Shown here: piece after piece, positions 36,409-45,305 of the stretch
Layout: every line of letters begins with the position of its first letter
Position numbering within the stretch: position 1 is the stretch's first letter
Origin: Acidobacteriota bacterium
GTDB taxonomy: Bacteria; Acidobacteriota; Blastocatellia; RBC074
NCBI GenBank assembly: GCA_016196035.1
Contig: JACPYM010000135.1
Span: forward strand, 1-64,000
DNA length: 64,000 bases
Direction of reading: 5' to 3'
Position numbers and translations under genes: made by a program
The notes under the pieces: model-generated
Databases searched by the model: none
What the model was told of the DNA's origin: nothing
The model's input: the letters and a program-made list of their open reading frames with translations, nothing else

Positions 36409-36409
36409 G
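36390..36409. repeat. 20-bp direct repeat, left copy (receptor 3' end)
   Basis: GCTGAAATACATCTTCTGAG at the end of the receptor gene (coding LKYIF and stop) is found again, exactly, at 37,311-37,330. The two copies bracket the phytanoyl-CoA-dioxygenase-like gene. Bases outside the 20-mer do not match. Confidence 0.75.
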
Positions 36410-36440
36410 AAAACCCGTGTGAACTGTGGCAAAAATACTT

Positions 36441-37283
36441 ATGGAAAACTCTGCGACTTTTGTCCCTGTTCCTACGCCTGACCCACAAGACATTCATTCG
36501 CAAGAACGCGATTTGCGTTTTCATCCGAGCACAACTGTGCATCCGCGAAAGCTCACGTCTGCGCAAATCACCAAATTCAATACGGATGGATTTCTGACTG
36601 GTATTACGATTTTTGGCGCGCAGGAAATTAACGAAATTCGCTTATCCTTTGATAATTTGCTGGCGCAATATTTTGCGGCAGGAAAAGACAGCTATGCGAT
36701 TTCGACGGCGCATATGCGGCACGGCAAGGTTTACGATTTGCTCACGCACCCGCGCATCGTGGCGTATGTCAAAGACATTTTGGGCGAAAATGTAAGCGCG
36801 TGGGGATCGCATTTTTTCTGCAAAATGCCACGCGACGGCAAAAAAGTTTCGTGGCATCAGGACGCTACCTATTGGCCTTTATCGCCGTCCAAAGCCATCA
36901 CGGTTTGGCTGGCGATTGATGATGCCAATGTCGAAAACGCCTGCGTGCGTTTCATTCCCGGTTCGCATCATCACGGCGAATTGACGGCAAACATGCATGA
37001 AAACGACGAATCCGAAGTTCTCTATCAATCCGTAGCCGCCGCCGAAAATTTTGGTGAGCCCTTCGACAACATTCTGCAAGCGGGACAAATTTCGCTTCAC
37101 TCAGATTTGCTTTTGCACGGCTCCAAAGCCAATGAATCTGATCGTCGCCGTTGCGGGTTGACGTTGCGTTATTGCACAGCGGATGTGACGGCATATTTAG
37201 ATTGGCATGCGAAGGGAATTCTCGTCAGCGGCGTAGACCCGCGTGGGCATTGGGCAAATCCGCCGCGCCCGGTTGAGGATTAG
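36441..37283 (+). CDS. Phytanoyl-CoA dioxygenase-family protein
   Basis: 280 residues of an Fe(II)/2-oxoglutarate dioxygenase. The iron-binding HxD is in VSWHQDATYW, the distal His in ISLHSDLLLHGS, and an Arg that could bind 2-oxoglutarate in RRRCGLTLRY. The N-terminal segment (LTSAQITKFNTDGFLTGITI) is typical of PhyH members. It would hydroxylate an unknown small molecule in the cytoplasm. ATG at 36,441 is taken; GTG at 36,426 is possible. The gene is visibly AT-richer than the receptor before it, and it is flanked by a 20-bp direct repeat, so it may be an acquired cassette. Confidence 0.85.
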   Translation: MENSATFVPVPTPDPQDIHSQERDLRFHPSTTVHPRKLTSAQITKFNTDGFLTGITIFGAQEINEIRLSFDNLLAQYFAAGKDSYAISTAHMRHGKVYDLLTHPRIVAYVKDILGENVSAWGSHFFCKMPRDGKKVSWHQDATYWPLSPSKAITVWLAIDDANVENACVRFIPGSHHHGELTANMHENDESEVLYQSVAAAENFGEPFDNILQAGQISLHSDLLLHGSKANESDRRRCGLTLRYCTADVTAYLDWHAKGILVSGVDPRGHWANPPRPVED

Positions 37284-37310
37284 ATGAAAACGAAAGCTGA
37301 AATTGTAAGG

Positions 37311-37330
37311 GCTGAAATACATCTTCTGAG
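37311..37330. repeat. 20-bp direct repeat, right copy
   Basis: Exact second copy of 36,390-36,409, lying 27 bp after the dioxygenase stop. In the receptor's frame it would again read LKYIF and stop, as if the receptor's end had been duplicated by insertion of the cassette. Confidence 0.75.
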
Positions 37331-37461
37331 GGCAGTGATAAAAGGCGGGGAGGCGCTTGATGTTTTTACTGACGTTGAGGGCGTAGCCCAAAATCAAATA
37401 TCCCCCCTGCCGGAAAGGCACAGCCTTTCCGCACATCGGGCGGCAGAGCCGCGAAAAAAAT

Positions 37462-40033
37462 ATGCGTAGATACCAATGGATATTCCGCCTTGGCGGCTGT
37501 GCTGCTGTGTTCGTACTTACGGCGGCCATCGCGGTGCTGTGCGTCCGCGCCGCTATAGGTACGAATGTGATCGTACTCCCGGCTGGCGCAACGAATACTA
37601 AATATCAGGCGACGGTCGCGGACAATACGCTGATTGACGCCACGCAGTGGACCAGCACGGCGGTCGGAGCACACGTCTCCCAGCGGTACGACCTTCACTG
37701 CGGCAGATATTTCAGGGACAGGCACAGGGGGCGGAGGGAACAACATCGTCTGGCGGGGCGGCGTCATCAATGGATCAATCCCCACGACGTGGGATTGGCG
37801 GACAACGCATGACTCTCCGCATGGAGGAACTGGCATAAGAATTCAGAACAACGGTCTGGCGGAATGGCAATATCTCCGTGTCCACAACGTGGAAGACGCC
37901 ATGAAATCGCGTGAAGCTCCGGAGTACTCCAACACCGCGAGCTGGGTCGTGCGCGACTGCTATTTTACTGCGATCCGCGATGACGCAGTCGAGGACGACC
38001 GTTTCGAGCCGGGCACGGTGCAGGACTGCCTCTTCGATGGCGTCCACACTTTCATCAGCGAGCAGAATGAGAACGTCGGGACAAACAACCCCATCGGCCC
38101 CGCCGAAGACACCACGATCTATGTCAAGCGCGTCGCCGTGCGGCTTTACCCGACTAACGATACTAGCAACGAGACAAACAAGGGCGGCGGGAAATGGTTC
38201 AAGTGGCAGGGACGCGGAGTAGCCAACCACCGGCTCGCTGTGAGTGATTCGGTCTTCGCCGTCGGGACAATCCCGCGCGGCGGGTGGAAGAGCCTCGACA
38301 TGCCATCGCAACTAACTTGGGTCGGCACGAACAACTTCATCCTCTGGCTGGGCGCTCCGGGCGGTTACGGCGGCCCGAAGCCCGCTACAGTAACGTTTCT
38401 CGAAGGCACAGCCGCCAGCAACAAGTGGATCAAGGTTCGCAACCAATGGCTGACCAGTCACGGGCTACCGGCGCAATCCTTCGCCGCTGACTATAACCCG
38501 CACACAGCACCCCTTCAGCAGATTCCGGTCTCAGCATCGCCCAACGGCAGTAGTAGCGCCACCGGCAACACTGCTAACAAAGGGCCGAACGTCGTGCTGA
38601 TCTATGCTGACGACCTGGGGTACGGCGATCTTTCAGCGTATGGCGCAACCGCTGTGCAGACGCCGCACATGGATCGGCTCGCCCAGGAAGGCTTGCGTTT
38701 TACGGACGCGCACGCGGCGGCAGCAACTTGCACACCGTCGCGTTACGCCTTGCTCACGGGCGAATATGCGTTTCGCAAAAAAGGGACGGACATTTTGCCG
38801 GGCGATGCGGCGCTCATCATCGAACCGGGACGCACCACGCTGGCTTCGCTGATGCAGAAAGCAGGCTACACGACAGGCGTGGTCGGCAAATGGCATCTCG
38901 GTTTGGGGCCGCAGGGCGGGCCGGATTGGAATGGCGAAATTGCGCCGAGTCCGAATTATATCGGCTTCAACTACTCGTTCATTATGGCGGCAACTGGTGA
39001 CCGCGTGCCGACCGTGCATGTCGAAAACAACCGCGTCGTGGGCCTTGATCCGGCTGACCCGATCAAAGTGGATTACCGCAAACTGATTGGCGATTGGCCG
39101 ACGGGCAAAGCGAATCCTGAGTTGCTGAAGATGCGTCCGAGTCACGGTCACGATATGACCATCGTCAACGGCATTAGCCGCATCGGCTATATGACCGGCG
39201 GCAAAGCCGCGTTGTGGAAGGACGAAGACATGGCCGATGTCTTCACGAGCAAAGCGGTGGCGTTCATCGAGCAGAACAAAGCCAAACCATTCTTCCTTTA
39301 TTTTGCGCTCCACGACCCGCACGTACCGCGTGTGCCGCATCCGCGCTTTGTCGGCAAGACGACGATGGGGCCGCGTGGCGATGCGATTGTGCAAGCGGAT
39401 TGGTGCATCGGTGAAATTCTCGCGGCGCTGGATCGCTTGCATCTGGCGAACAACACCATCGTCATCTTCACCAGCGACAACGGCCCGGTCGTGGACGATG
39501 GGTATCAAGACGACGCCGTGACGAAGCTCGGCAATCACAAGCCAGCGGGGCCGTGGCGCGGCGGCAAGTACAGCAACTTTGAAGCGGGCACGCGCGTGCC
39601 GCTGCTCGTTCGTTGGCCCGGACAGGTAAAGCGCGGCGTATCGAATGCGCTCGTGTCACAGATTGATTTTCTGGCCTCGTTCGCGTCACTCACCAAACAA
39701 TCGCTCGCGGCACAAGATGCGCCGGACAGTTTCGATGTGCTGAAGGCGTTGTTGGGCCAGGCCAAAACCGCCAACACTGGACGCCAAGCACTGATCGAAC
39801 AAGCCAGTGCGCTCGCGTTGCGGCAAGGCCAGTGGAAATACATCGAACCCGGCAGCGGCCCCAAAATGAATAAAGACACCAACACCGAGTTAGGTAACGA
39901 TCCCGCGCCGCAGCTTTACGATCTGGCTGCCGATCCCGGCGAAACCAGGAATGTCGCGGCGCAGCACCCCGCCCGCGTGCAAGCGATGGCGGCGGAGTTG
40001 CAGCGCATTCGACAATCAGGACGCAGCAGGTGA
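37462..40033 (+). CDS. Exported beta-helix/arylsulfatase fusion with N-terminal frameshift
   Basis: The long frame 37,634-40,033 joins two domains. Residues about 30-290 look like a right-handed beta-helix (GTGIRIQNNGLAEWQYLRVH; ASWVVRDCYFTAIRDDAVED; GTVQDCLFDGVHTFI). After a Ser/Asn-rich linker comes a complete sulfatase: PNVVLIYADDLGYGDLSAYG (metal Asp pair), CTPSR near residue 365 (Cys converted to formylglycine), GYTTGVVGKWHLGLG, and FTSDNGPVVDDGY. The signal peptide (LGGCAAVFVLTAAIAVLCV) starts at 37,462 in another frame. Dropping one C of the CCC run at 37,679-37,681 joins them as HVSSGTTFTAADISG. Target is probably a sulfated polysaccharide; the fusion is unusual. A likely activating enzyme of the formylglycine type begins at 63,826. 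No clear ribosome site is seen. Confidence 0.85.
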
Positions 40034-40119
40034 GTAACTGTTGGCGCGCCTGACTTACATTTTTTATTTACCTTTTACTGGCTGAGGCCAGGACTCTTTT
40101 GAAAAACCGGCTTTGTTTT

Positions 40120-40318
40120 CGCCGCGCTAGCGGCGGCTGATTTTAGCCCCGGCGTTTCAACGCCGGGAAGCAGCGCCCGAATTGACGCGCGTCGCGTAGC
40201 GACGGTTGAAATTAGAGCTATTGTCGTGCGGGTTTCAAGCGTCGCTACGCGACGCTCCTTTGCTCGTCTCACCCAGCCCTAAAGGACTGGGCTAAAGTCA
40301 GCCGCCGCTAGCGCGGCG
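40120..40318. repeat. 200-bp nested inverted-repeat element
   Basis: Outer arms 40,120-40,149 and 40,289-40,318 are near-perfect complements over 30 bp (CGCCGCGCTAGCGGCGGCTG...). Inside are a CCGGCGTT/AACGCCGG hairpin (about 40,149-40,166), a GCGTCGCGTAGCGACG pair (about 40,188-40,257) and CCCAGCC/GGACTGGG (about 40,272-40,291). A related piece occurs at 43,551-43,592. The flanks 40,034-40,119 and 40,319-40,386 hold no gene. Confidence 0.75.
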
Positions 40319-40386
40319 AAGAGCAGAGTTTTCCGATAAAAACAAAATGCCCTGACTTCAGCTTATACCAGAGGAATAATGAACCT

Positions 40387-41823
40387 ATGAAATTTGCTTC
40401 ACGCACAATCACCCAATCAATTCTGCTGATCTGTCTTTGTCTGCTCCTACTGCTGTCAGTCAATGCTCAGCAGGCAAAGCCAGCTACCGACCGACAGGCA
40501 TCCGCTATAGCTGGAAAACCCGATGTCAATTTGCTGCCAGAGGCGCTGCGCGAACGCGGGCAGAAACTGCTCAACCAGAAAGACGAACTGAAGCGCACCA
40601 AGCTGACCGGAGAGTTGCTTGCCGCTGACCCCAGAGCCACGCTCGATTTCATACTGGCACTGTTTGCCACCGACCCGGCGGTGGCGGTGCGGCGCGTCAT
40701 CCTTTACGAACTGGGCAGGCGGCCCGCTGTCAGTTCCAACCCGCGTTTTGTGCAGACGCTGGAACGCTGTGTGACGACTGAACCTGATGCTGAAGTCGCC
40801 GTCTCTGCACTCGATAAATTGCGCGCGCACCGGATGAGGGAGATGCGCAAGCTGCTCACGCAGCGTCTCGAAGCCGCACGGCAAAAGAATGATGACGCGG
40901 CATTCAAGGTGTTGGCGCAGGATGATGAGCGTTGGATTTCGCTGGTCAACGGCACGATGCTGCCTGCTTTCATGCGCACGCCGCCGCCGCTCTTTGCGTT
41001 GAAAGAGGGCAGCCAGACGGTGCGCGTGTTCAGCTTCGGCGATTTCGGCAACGGCGCGCCGGAGAACCACAAGCTCGCGGGCGCAGAGCAGAAACAGGTC
41101 GCGGCGGCGATGCTGCAAGCGCATCGGCAAACGCCTTTCGATTTCGGTCTCACCGTGGGCGACAATTTTTACCCCGATGGCATGGAGAGTCCTGCAGACG
41201 AGCGCTGGCAGACGCAATGGCGTGAACTCTACGATCCGCTCGGTGTGAAGATTTATGCCACGCTGGGCAATCACGACTGGCATGCGGCGGACAGCCCCGC
41301 CGCCGAGTTGCTCTACACGCAGCAGAGCGCAAGCTGGCGCATGCCCGCGCCCTACTTCACCTTCACGGCTGGCCCGGTGCAGTTCTTCGCGCTCGACACG
41401 AACGAAGTTTCAGAAGCGCAGTTGCTCTGGTTGCAGGCTGCGCTCAAGCAGAGCCGCGCGCGCTGGCGTGTGGTCTACGGCCATCATCCGATTTATTCGG
41501 GCGGCCAGCACGGAGTGAGTCAGATATTGCTCAAGCGCCTGCTGCCGTTGCTTGAGGGCCGCGCGGACATATACCTGGCCGGTCACGAACACGACATGCA
41601 GCACCTCAAACCCGCCGACAGCCAAGTGCATTTCTTCGTCAACGGCGCGGGCGGCGCGACCATTCGCACCACCGGAGAAAAGCCGAACTCGCTGTTTGCG
41701 CTGGGCGGGACGCACGGTTTCGCCACGCTCGAAGCCAACGCGAATACGCTGACGGTGAAATTCATCGGAACAGATTTGAAGACCTTGTACGAATACACGC
41801 TGAGCAAGAACGGTGCGCCATAG
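40387..41823 (+). CDS. Secreted metallophosphoesterase (purple acid phosphatase-like)
   Basis: 478 residues. Signal peptide (SILLICLCLLLLLSVNAQ), an N-terminal helical, HEAT-like stretch (about residues 45-170) and a calcineurin-type phosphoesterase domain. All blocks of the dimetal site are visible: FSFGDFGNG, TVGDNFYPDG, TLGNHDWH, YGHHPIYSGG and AGHEHDMQ. It would release phosphate from extracellular or periplasmic esters. ATG at 40,387 is preceded by AGAGGA at 12 nt. It is separated from the sulfatase by the nested inverted-repeat element; the two may act on the same polymeric material, but that is inference. Confidence 0.88.
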   Translation: MKFASRTITQSILLICLCLLLLLSVNAQQAKPATDRQASAIAGKPDVNLLPEALRERGQKLLNQKDELKRTKLTGELLAADPRATLDFILALFATDPAVAVRRVILYELGRRPAVSSNPRFVQTLERCVTTEPDAEVAVSALDKLRAHRMREMRKLLTQRLEAARQKNDDAAFKVLAQDDERWISLVNGTMLPAFMRTPPPLFALKEGSQTVRVFSFGDFGNGAPENHKLAGAEQKQVAAAMLQAHRQTPFDFGLTVGDNFYPDGMESPADERWQTQWRELYDPLGVKIYATLGNHDWHAADSPAAELLYTQQSASWRMPAPYFTFTAGPVQFFALDTNEVSEAQLLWLQAALKQSRARWRVVYGHHPIYSGGQHGVSQILLKRLLPLLEGRADIYLAGHEHDMQHLKPADSQVHFFVNGAGGATIRTTGEKPNSLFALGGTHGFATLEANANTLTVKFIGTDLKTLYEYTLSKNGAP

Positions 41824-41930
41824 ATTCCGTAGAGGCCGCTATAACAGCGGAAGTGGCGGCGCACCACCTGCACTCCTGCGGCTGGAGCACGCGCCGACAT
41901 TTACCACCGCAGTGGGGGCTTTACCGGGTT

Positions 41931-43514
41931 TTATCCGGATGCCAATCTATAGGTGATGGCGCGCTGAAGCGCGATCTTCTTTCCCTTCGAGCGCGCATCG
42001 GCGTCAGCGCGCAGCACGATTCTGAGGGTGTGCGCGCCGTGTTTGAGGCCGTAAACGTGCCACAGCGCGTTGTCGTGTGTGCGTTCGATGATGAAGGCAT
42101 CGAGTTGCCCGGCCTTTTTGCCATCAAGGTAAATATCGGCCCGTCCACCGTCCTGCGAGAACTCGCCGACGAGCGCCAAGGCCACGCCATTGAAGTTGAG
42201 CGAGACTTCCGCGCCCGCGCCGTGCGCCGCTTTGCCGATGATCTTTTTGTCTTTGCCAACCGTGTCGTCCACCCACGCGCCTTTCCATTGCCACGCCGCG
42301 TCATCGAATTTGATGAGCTTGTCGGGTACGCCCGGATTCCACTGTTCCAGTTTCCAGGGCTTGGGCTGTTGCGGCGGGATGCTCACTTCAGCGTCAGTGA
42401 CCTTACCGCCCGCCATCTCGATGACCTTCAGCGCCCGCTTGACCGTTGATTCCGTGATCGTATTGAACGAATAGTTGGTGTAGTCGAATTTCTTGTCAGC
42501 GATGGCGGCGATGCCGGATTTCCATCCATCAGGAATTTTGCCGTAGCCCAGCATCACACCCAGCACGCCCGCCGCGCTTGAAGGATTGCAATCGGAATCC
42601 TGCCCGGCGCGCGTCGAAACATCCAGTGTCCGGGCGAAATCGCCTTTGCCATACAACAACCCAAGCGCGACATAAGCGCCGTTCAGACGCGCGTCAATAT
42701 TGAACGGAGCATTCGCGCCATCCGGGCAGACATCATTTTTATCCCACTTGTCTTCAAGCAACTGCCAGGTCTTTTTCCAGTCGTCAGGATGCTGCGCCGA
42801 CCAATCCAGCACGTCACGAATCACCTTCGCATAACCGCTCTGCGCCGGAATACTCTTCAACCCCAGTTCGACTACTTGGCGCGGATCGTTTTCAAAGAAA
42901 GCCGCCGCGTACATCCCGCCGAAAAACATTCCGCCATACACGCCGTCGCCGTAATTCATGACGTGGCCGACGCGGTCTGCGTATTTGTTCGCTTCCTGCG
43001 GCAAGCCCGGCGTCATCATGCCGATGAAGTCGGATTCGATCTGGAAATCAATGTCGTTCGCGTGAATGTTGTACTTCGGATGCCCTGACCACGGAGCCTT
43101 GATACCCTGATTGAGCAAGCGCCGGCCGCCCGCGTTCGCATGCCAGAGGTGATACTTTGAATCCTTGAAAGCCTCGCCGTACTGTTCGCTGGTCGCGTCG
43201 AGGCCGACGCGATCCATCACTTCCGTAAAGGTCATCTCGACGTACAGGTCATCCTGCACAATTGAGTTCGAGACCATCTCCGGTTTCCATTTGATCTCGC
43301 CTTCGTTGATTTTGCCGTTGGATTTGAATTCAGTCGGCGCGCCGAATGAAACGCCGATCATCTGTCCGGCCCAGCCGCCGCGAATTTTATCTTCCAGAGT
43401 TTGCCGCGTCAGGCTACGCGCCTTAACACCGCTGCTGTTGTTTGCTCCAACAATCTGTAAGGCAATGCCGGTGATACTGACCAGCAATAACGCAATGATG
43501 ATTCGTGTCCGCAT
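41931..43514 (-). CDS. Exported ADP-ribosylglycohydrolase-family protein with C-terminal beta domain
   Basis: 527 residues. Signal peptide (IIIALLLVSITGIALQIVGA), then an ADP-ribosylglycohydrolase fold: DKIRGGWAGQMIGVSFGAPT, a QDDLYVEMTF metal-site segment, MNYGDGVYGGMFFGGMYAAA, and GQDSDCNPSSAAG with Mg-binding acidic residues. From about residue 385 a separate beta domain follows (WNPGVPDKLIKFDDAAWQWK; GAEVSLNFNGVALALVGEFS), resembling a carbohydrate-binding or galactose-binding jelly roll. Export and the added domain suggest that it cleaves an N-glycosidic ribose compound outside the cytoplasm rather than ADP-ribosyl proteins. It is the last gene of the operon with ribokinase and sugar transporter. 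AGGA precedes the ATG. Confidence 0.85.
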   Translation of the reverse strand: MRTRIIIALLLVSITGIALQIVGANNSSGVKARSLTRQTLEDKIRGGWAGQMIGVSFGAPTEFKSNGKINEGEIKWKPEMVSNSIVQDDLYVEMTFTEVMDRVGLDATSEQYGEAFKDSKYHLWHANAGGRRLLNQGIKAPWSGHPKYNIHANDIDFQIESDFIGMMTPGLPQEANKYADRVGHVMNYGDGVYGGMFFGGMYAAAFFENDPRQVVELGLKSIPAQSGYAKVIRDVLDWSAQHPDDWKKTWQLLEDKWDKNDVCPDGANAPFNIDARLNGAYVALGLLYGKGDFARTLDVSTRAGQDSDCNPSSAAGVLGVMLGYGKIPDGWKSGIAAIADKKFDYTNYSFNTITESTVKRALKVIEMAGGKVTDAEVSIPPQQPKPWKLEQWNPGVPDKLIKFDDAAWQWKGAWVDDTVGKDKKIIGKAAHGAGAEVSLNFNGVALALVGEFSQDGGRADIYLDGKKAGQLDAFIIERTHDNALWHVYGLKHGAHTLRIVLRADADARSKGKKIALQRAITYRLASG

Positions 43515-43550
43515 ATTTTTTTCCTAGATAGCTTGTCTGACGTTAGGGCG

Positions 43551-43592
43551 CTTTTGAAAAAACGGCTTTGGTTTTCGCCGCGCTAGCGGCGC
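43551..43592. repeat. Fragment related to the 40-kb inverted-repeat element
   Basis: CTTTTGAAAAA.CGGCTTTG followed by TTTTCGCCGCGCTAGCGGCG is shared with 40,095-40,136, with small differences. It lies in the 98-bp gap between the YjbR and ADP-ribosylglycohydrolase genes. Confidence 0.7.
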
Positions 43593-43612
43593 GAATAGAA
43601 ACTCTTTGCGGA

Positions 43613-43969
43613 TCAAAGACTGAGTTCCGCTCGTATTTTCCTTGTTAATTTTTTGACGGCTAAGTTATACGAATTATCAATCCATTCCAGTAATAACTTA
43701 TCAGGAATCGTCTGATCCATAATAATTGTCGTCCAATGTCTGTCGCTAAAATATGGCGGCTTTTGCAGCGCCGCATACTCTGTCCGCAATTCATCAATAG
43801 TTAGCGGATCACAGCGTATGCCGATGCTTTCAAAGGAATCTACCTCAGTTACGGCAAACATTTTTCCTGCAACCTTGAATACCAACAAGCTAGGCAAGTT
43901 TGGAAAAGGAAACCCTTCCGTAACACATTTTTTACCCAGACAATAATTTCGATATGATTCAATATCCAT
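43613..43969 (-). CDS. MmcQ/YjbR-family protein
   Basis: 118 residues of the MmcQ/YjbR double-wing fold: IESYRNYCLGKKCVTEGFPF, LLVFKVAGKMFAVTEVDSFE, IGIRCDPLTIDELRTEYAAL, PPYFSDRHWTTIIMDQTIPD and a final helix (LLEWIDNSYNLAVKKLTRKI). The family is DNA-binding-like in fold but of unclear function. The gene is clearly AT-richer than its neighbours, as is the NTF2-like gene 12 bp upstream, suggesting they arrived together. Confidence 0.85.
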   Translation of the reverse strand: MDIESYRNYCLGKKCVTEGFPFPNLPSLLVFKVAGKMFAVTEVDSFESIGIRCDPLTIDELRTEYAALQKPPYFSDRHWTTIIMDQTIPDKLLLEWIDNSYNLAVKKLTRKIRAELSL

Positions 43970-43981
43970 CGTAAATCGGTC

Positions 43982-44341
43982 TTAGGCATCCCAAAAGAAG
44001 CCTGTCATTTTCGTCAAACGTCTATCAGTTGCGTACTCCCCAAAACTTGCCCCTTTACTAAGTATTTCACCTTCGACGTTCACCATATTCCAATGTGCCA
44101 AACTTTGGTTATGATGTTCCCTAAAAGCTGTCGTAACAAATTTGGCGCCGGGAAAGCCTTGTTGAAATTGCGCCATGTAATTTGAAAGGCTTTGATAACC
44201 GACCGTTTGAATGTTTGGATCTGTGTAGGTGCAATCCGAATTCAGGTTCTGTTCCAATGTAGTTTTTCTTGTTTCAGCATCGGTGTCAGACCACGATGAC
44301 GTATAAGCTTCCCAAGTATCTTGATGTGTTTTATTTCCCAT
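43982..44341 (-). CDS. NTF2-like/SnoaL-type protein
   Basis: 119 residues with an NTF2 fold: TWEAYTSSWSDTDAETRKTT, LEQNLNSDCTYTDPNIQTVG, YQSLSNYMAQFQQGFPGAKF, then AHWNMVNVEGEILSKGASFG and a closing RLTKMTGFFWDA strand. Members bind small hydrophobic ligands or act as isomerases; no catalytic dyad is obvious. Low GC relative to the flanking ribokinase gene. It starts 36 bp after ribokinase and precedes the YjbR gene by 12 bp. Confidence 0.75.
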   Translation of the reverse strand: MGNKTHQDTWEAYTSSWSDTDAETRKTTLEQNLNSDCTYTDPNIQTVGYQSLSNYMAQFQQGFPGAKFVTTAFREHHNQSLAHWNMVNVEGEILSKGASFGEYATDRRLTKMTGFFWDA

Positions 44342-44377
44342 GTTTATGTCTATCTCCCTCGATTTACAATTTTCTTC

Positions 44378-45292
44378 CTATCTGGTTGATAAAAACGCTT
44401 CGATCTCCTGGCGATATGGCGCGGATGGTTGAGCGCCCAATTTGGTTACCGAGAGAGCCGCTGCCGCATTGGCAAAGCGCACCGCCTCTCGCAGAGGCTT
44501 CTTCTCAGCCAGCGCCACCGCCAAAGCGCCGTTGAAGACATCGCCAGCCGCCGTCGTATCTACCGGCGTGACGTTGAAGCCAGGAACGATGCCGCAAAAA
44601 TCATCGCTGGCGACAAACACTCCTTGTGCGCCCAGTGTGATCAGTACCGTTTCCACTCCCCGGGCACGCAGCGCCGTGGCTGCCGTCGCGGCGCCTGCTT
44701 CATTTTCAATGGTCACGCCCGTCAGTAATTCCGCTTCTGATTCGTTGGGCGTGAGGATTGAAACGTAGCGGAGAATCTCATCATCAAGCGGTTGCGCTGG
44801 CGCGGGGTTGAGTATCACCGTCGCCCCGTGAGCAGCGAGCCGCACCGCTGCCTTTACAGTCTCAATCGGCGTTTCTAACTGGATGAGCAGAACTCCCGCC
44901 GAAGAAATGACTGCTCGTGTTCTCTCAATATCCTCTACTGACAACTTCGCATTCGCCCCGGAAGCCACGCCGATGCTGTTCTCGCCATCACTGCCGACAA
45001 AGATCAGCGCGACCCCCGAAGGTGCGTCTGCATCTTTGATGATGTAGTCCACATTGATGCCGTCGTCGGCAAACCCCTTGGTTGCCTGCTCGCCGAATAA
45101 ATCATTGCCAACGCGCGCAATGAAAGCCACCTGTCCGCCGGAGCGCGCTGCGGCCACTGCCTGGTTCGCGCCTTTCCCACCCGCCGCCATCAAGAAGTCT
45201 CCGCCGATGATGGTCTCGCCCGGTTTGGGGATTCTCTGCATTTTGATGATCATGTCGGTATTGGAACTGCCGACTACGACGATTCTTTCCAC
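44378..45292 (-). CDS. rbsK: Ribokinase
   Basis: 304 residues of the PfkB family: VVVGSSNTDMIIKMQRIPKP at the N-terminus, GGKGANQAVAAARSGG (sugar-binding signature), ILNPAPAQPLDDEILRYVSI, TPNESEAELLTGV and the C-terminal PfkB signature DTTAAGDVFNGALAVAL with catalytic Asp and anion hole. It phosphorylates ribose to ribose-5-phosphate in the cytoplasm. GTG at 45,292 is preferred because GAGG lies 7 nt upstream; TTG at 45,298 is too close to that site. The sugar transporter ends 13 bp upstream on the same strand, and an ADP-ribosylglycohydrolase lies in the same operon, which fits scavenging of ribose. Confidence 0.92.
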   Translation of the reverse strand: MERIVVVGSSNTDMIIKMQRIPKPGETIIGGDFLMAAGGKGANQAVAAARSGGQVAFIARVGNDLFGEQATKGFADDGINVDYIIKDADAPSGVALIFVGSDGENSIGVASGANAKLSVEDIERTRAVISSAGVLLIQLETPIETVKAAVRLAAHGATVILNPAPAQPLDDEILRYVSILTPNESEAELLTGVTIENEAGAATAATALRARGVETVLITLGAQGVFVASDDFCGIVPGFNVTPVDTTAAGDVFNGALAVALAEKKPLREAVRFANAAAALSVTKLGAQPSAPYRQEIEAFLSTR

Positions 45293-45305
45293 AGCCAAAC
45301 CTCAC

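Noticed and set aside
37284-37469. 61-residue plus-strand frame after the dioxygenase
   Set aside because: It spans the 20-bp direct repeat and has no motif; more likely repeat-derived spacer.
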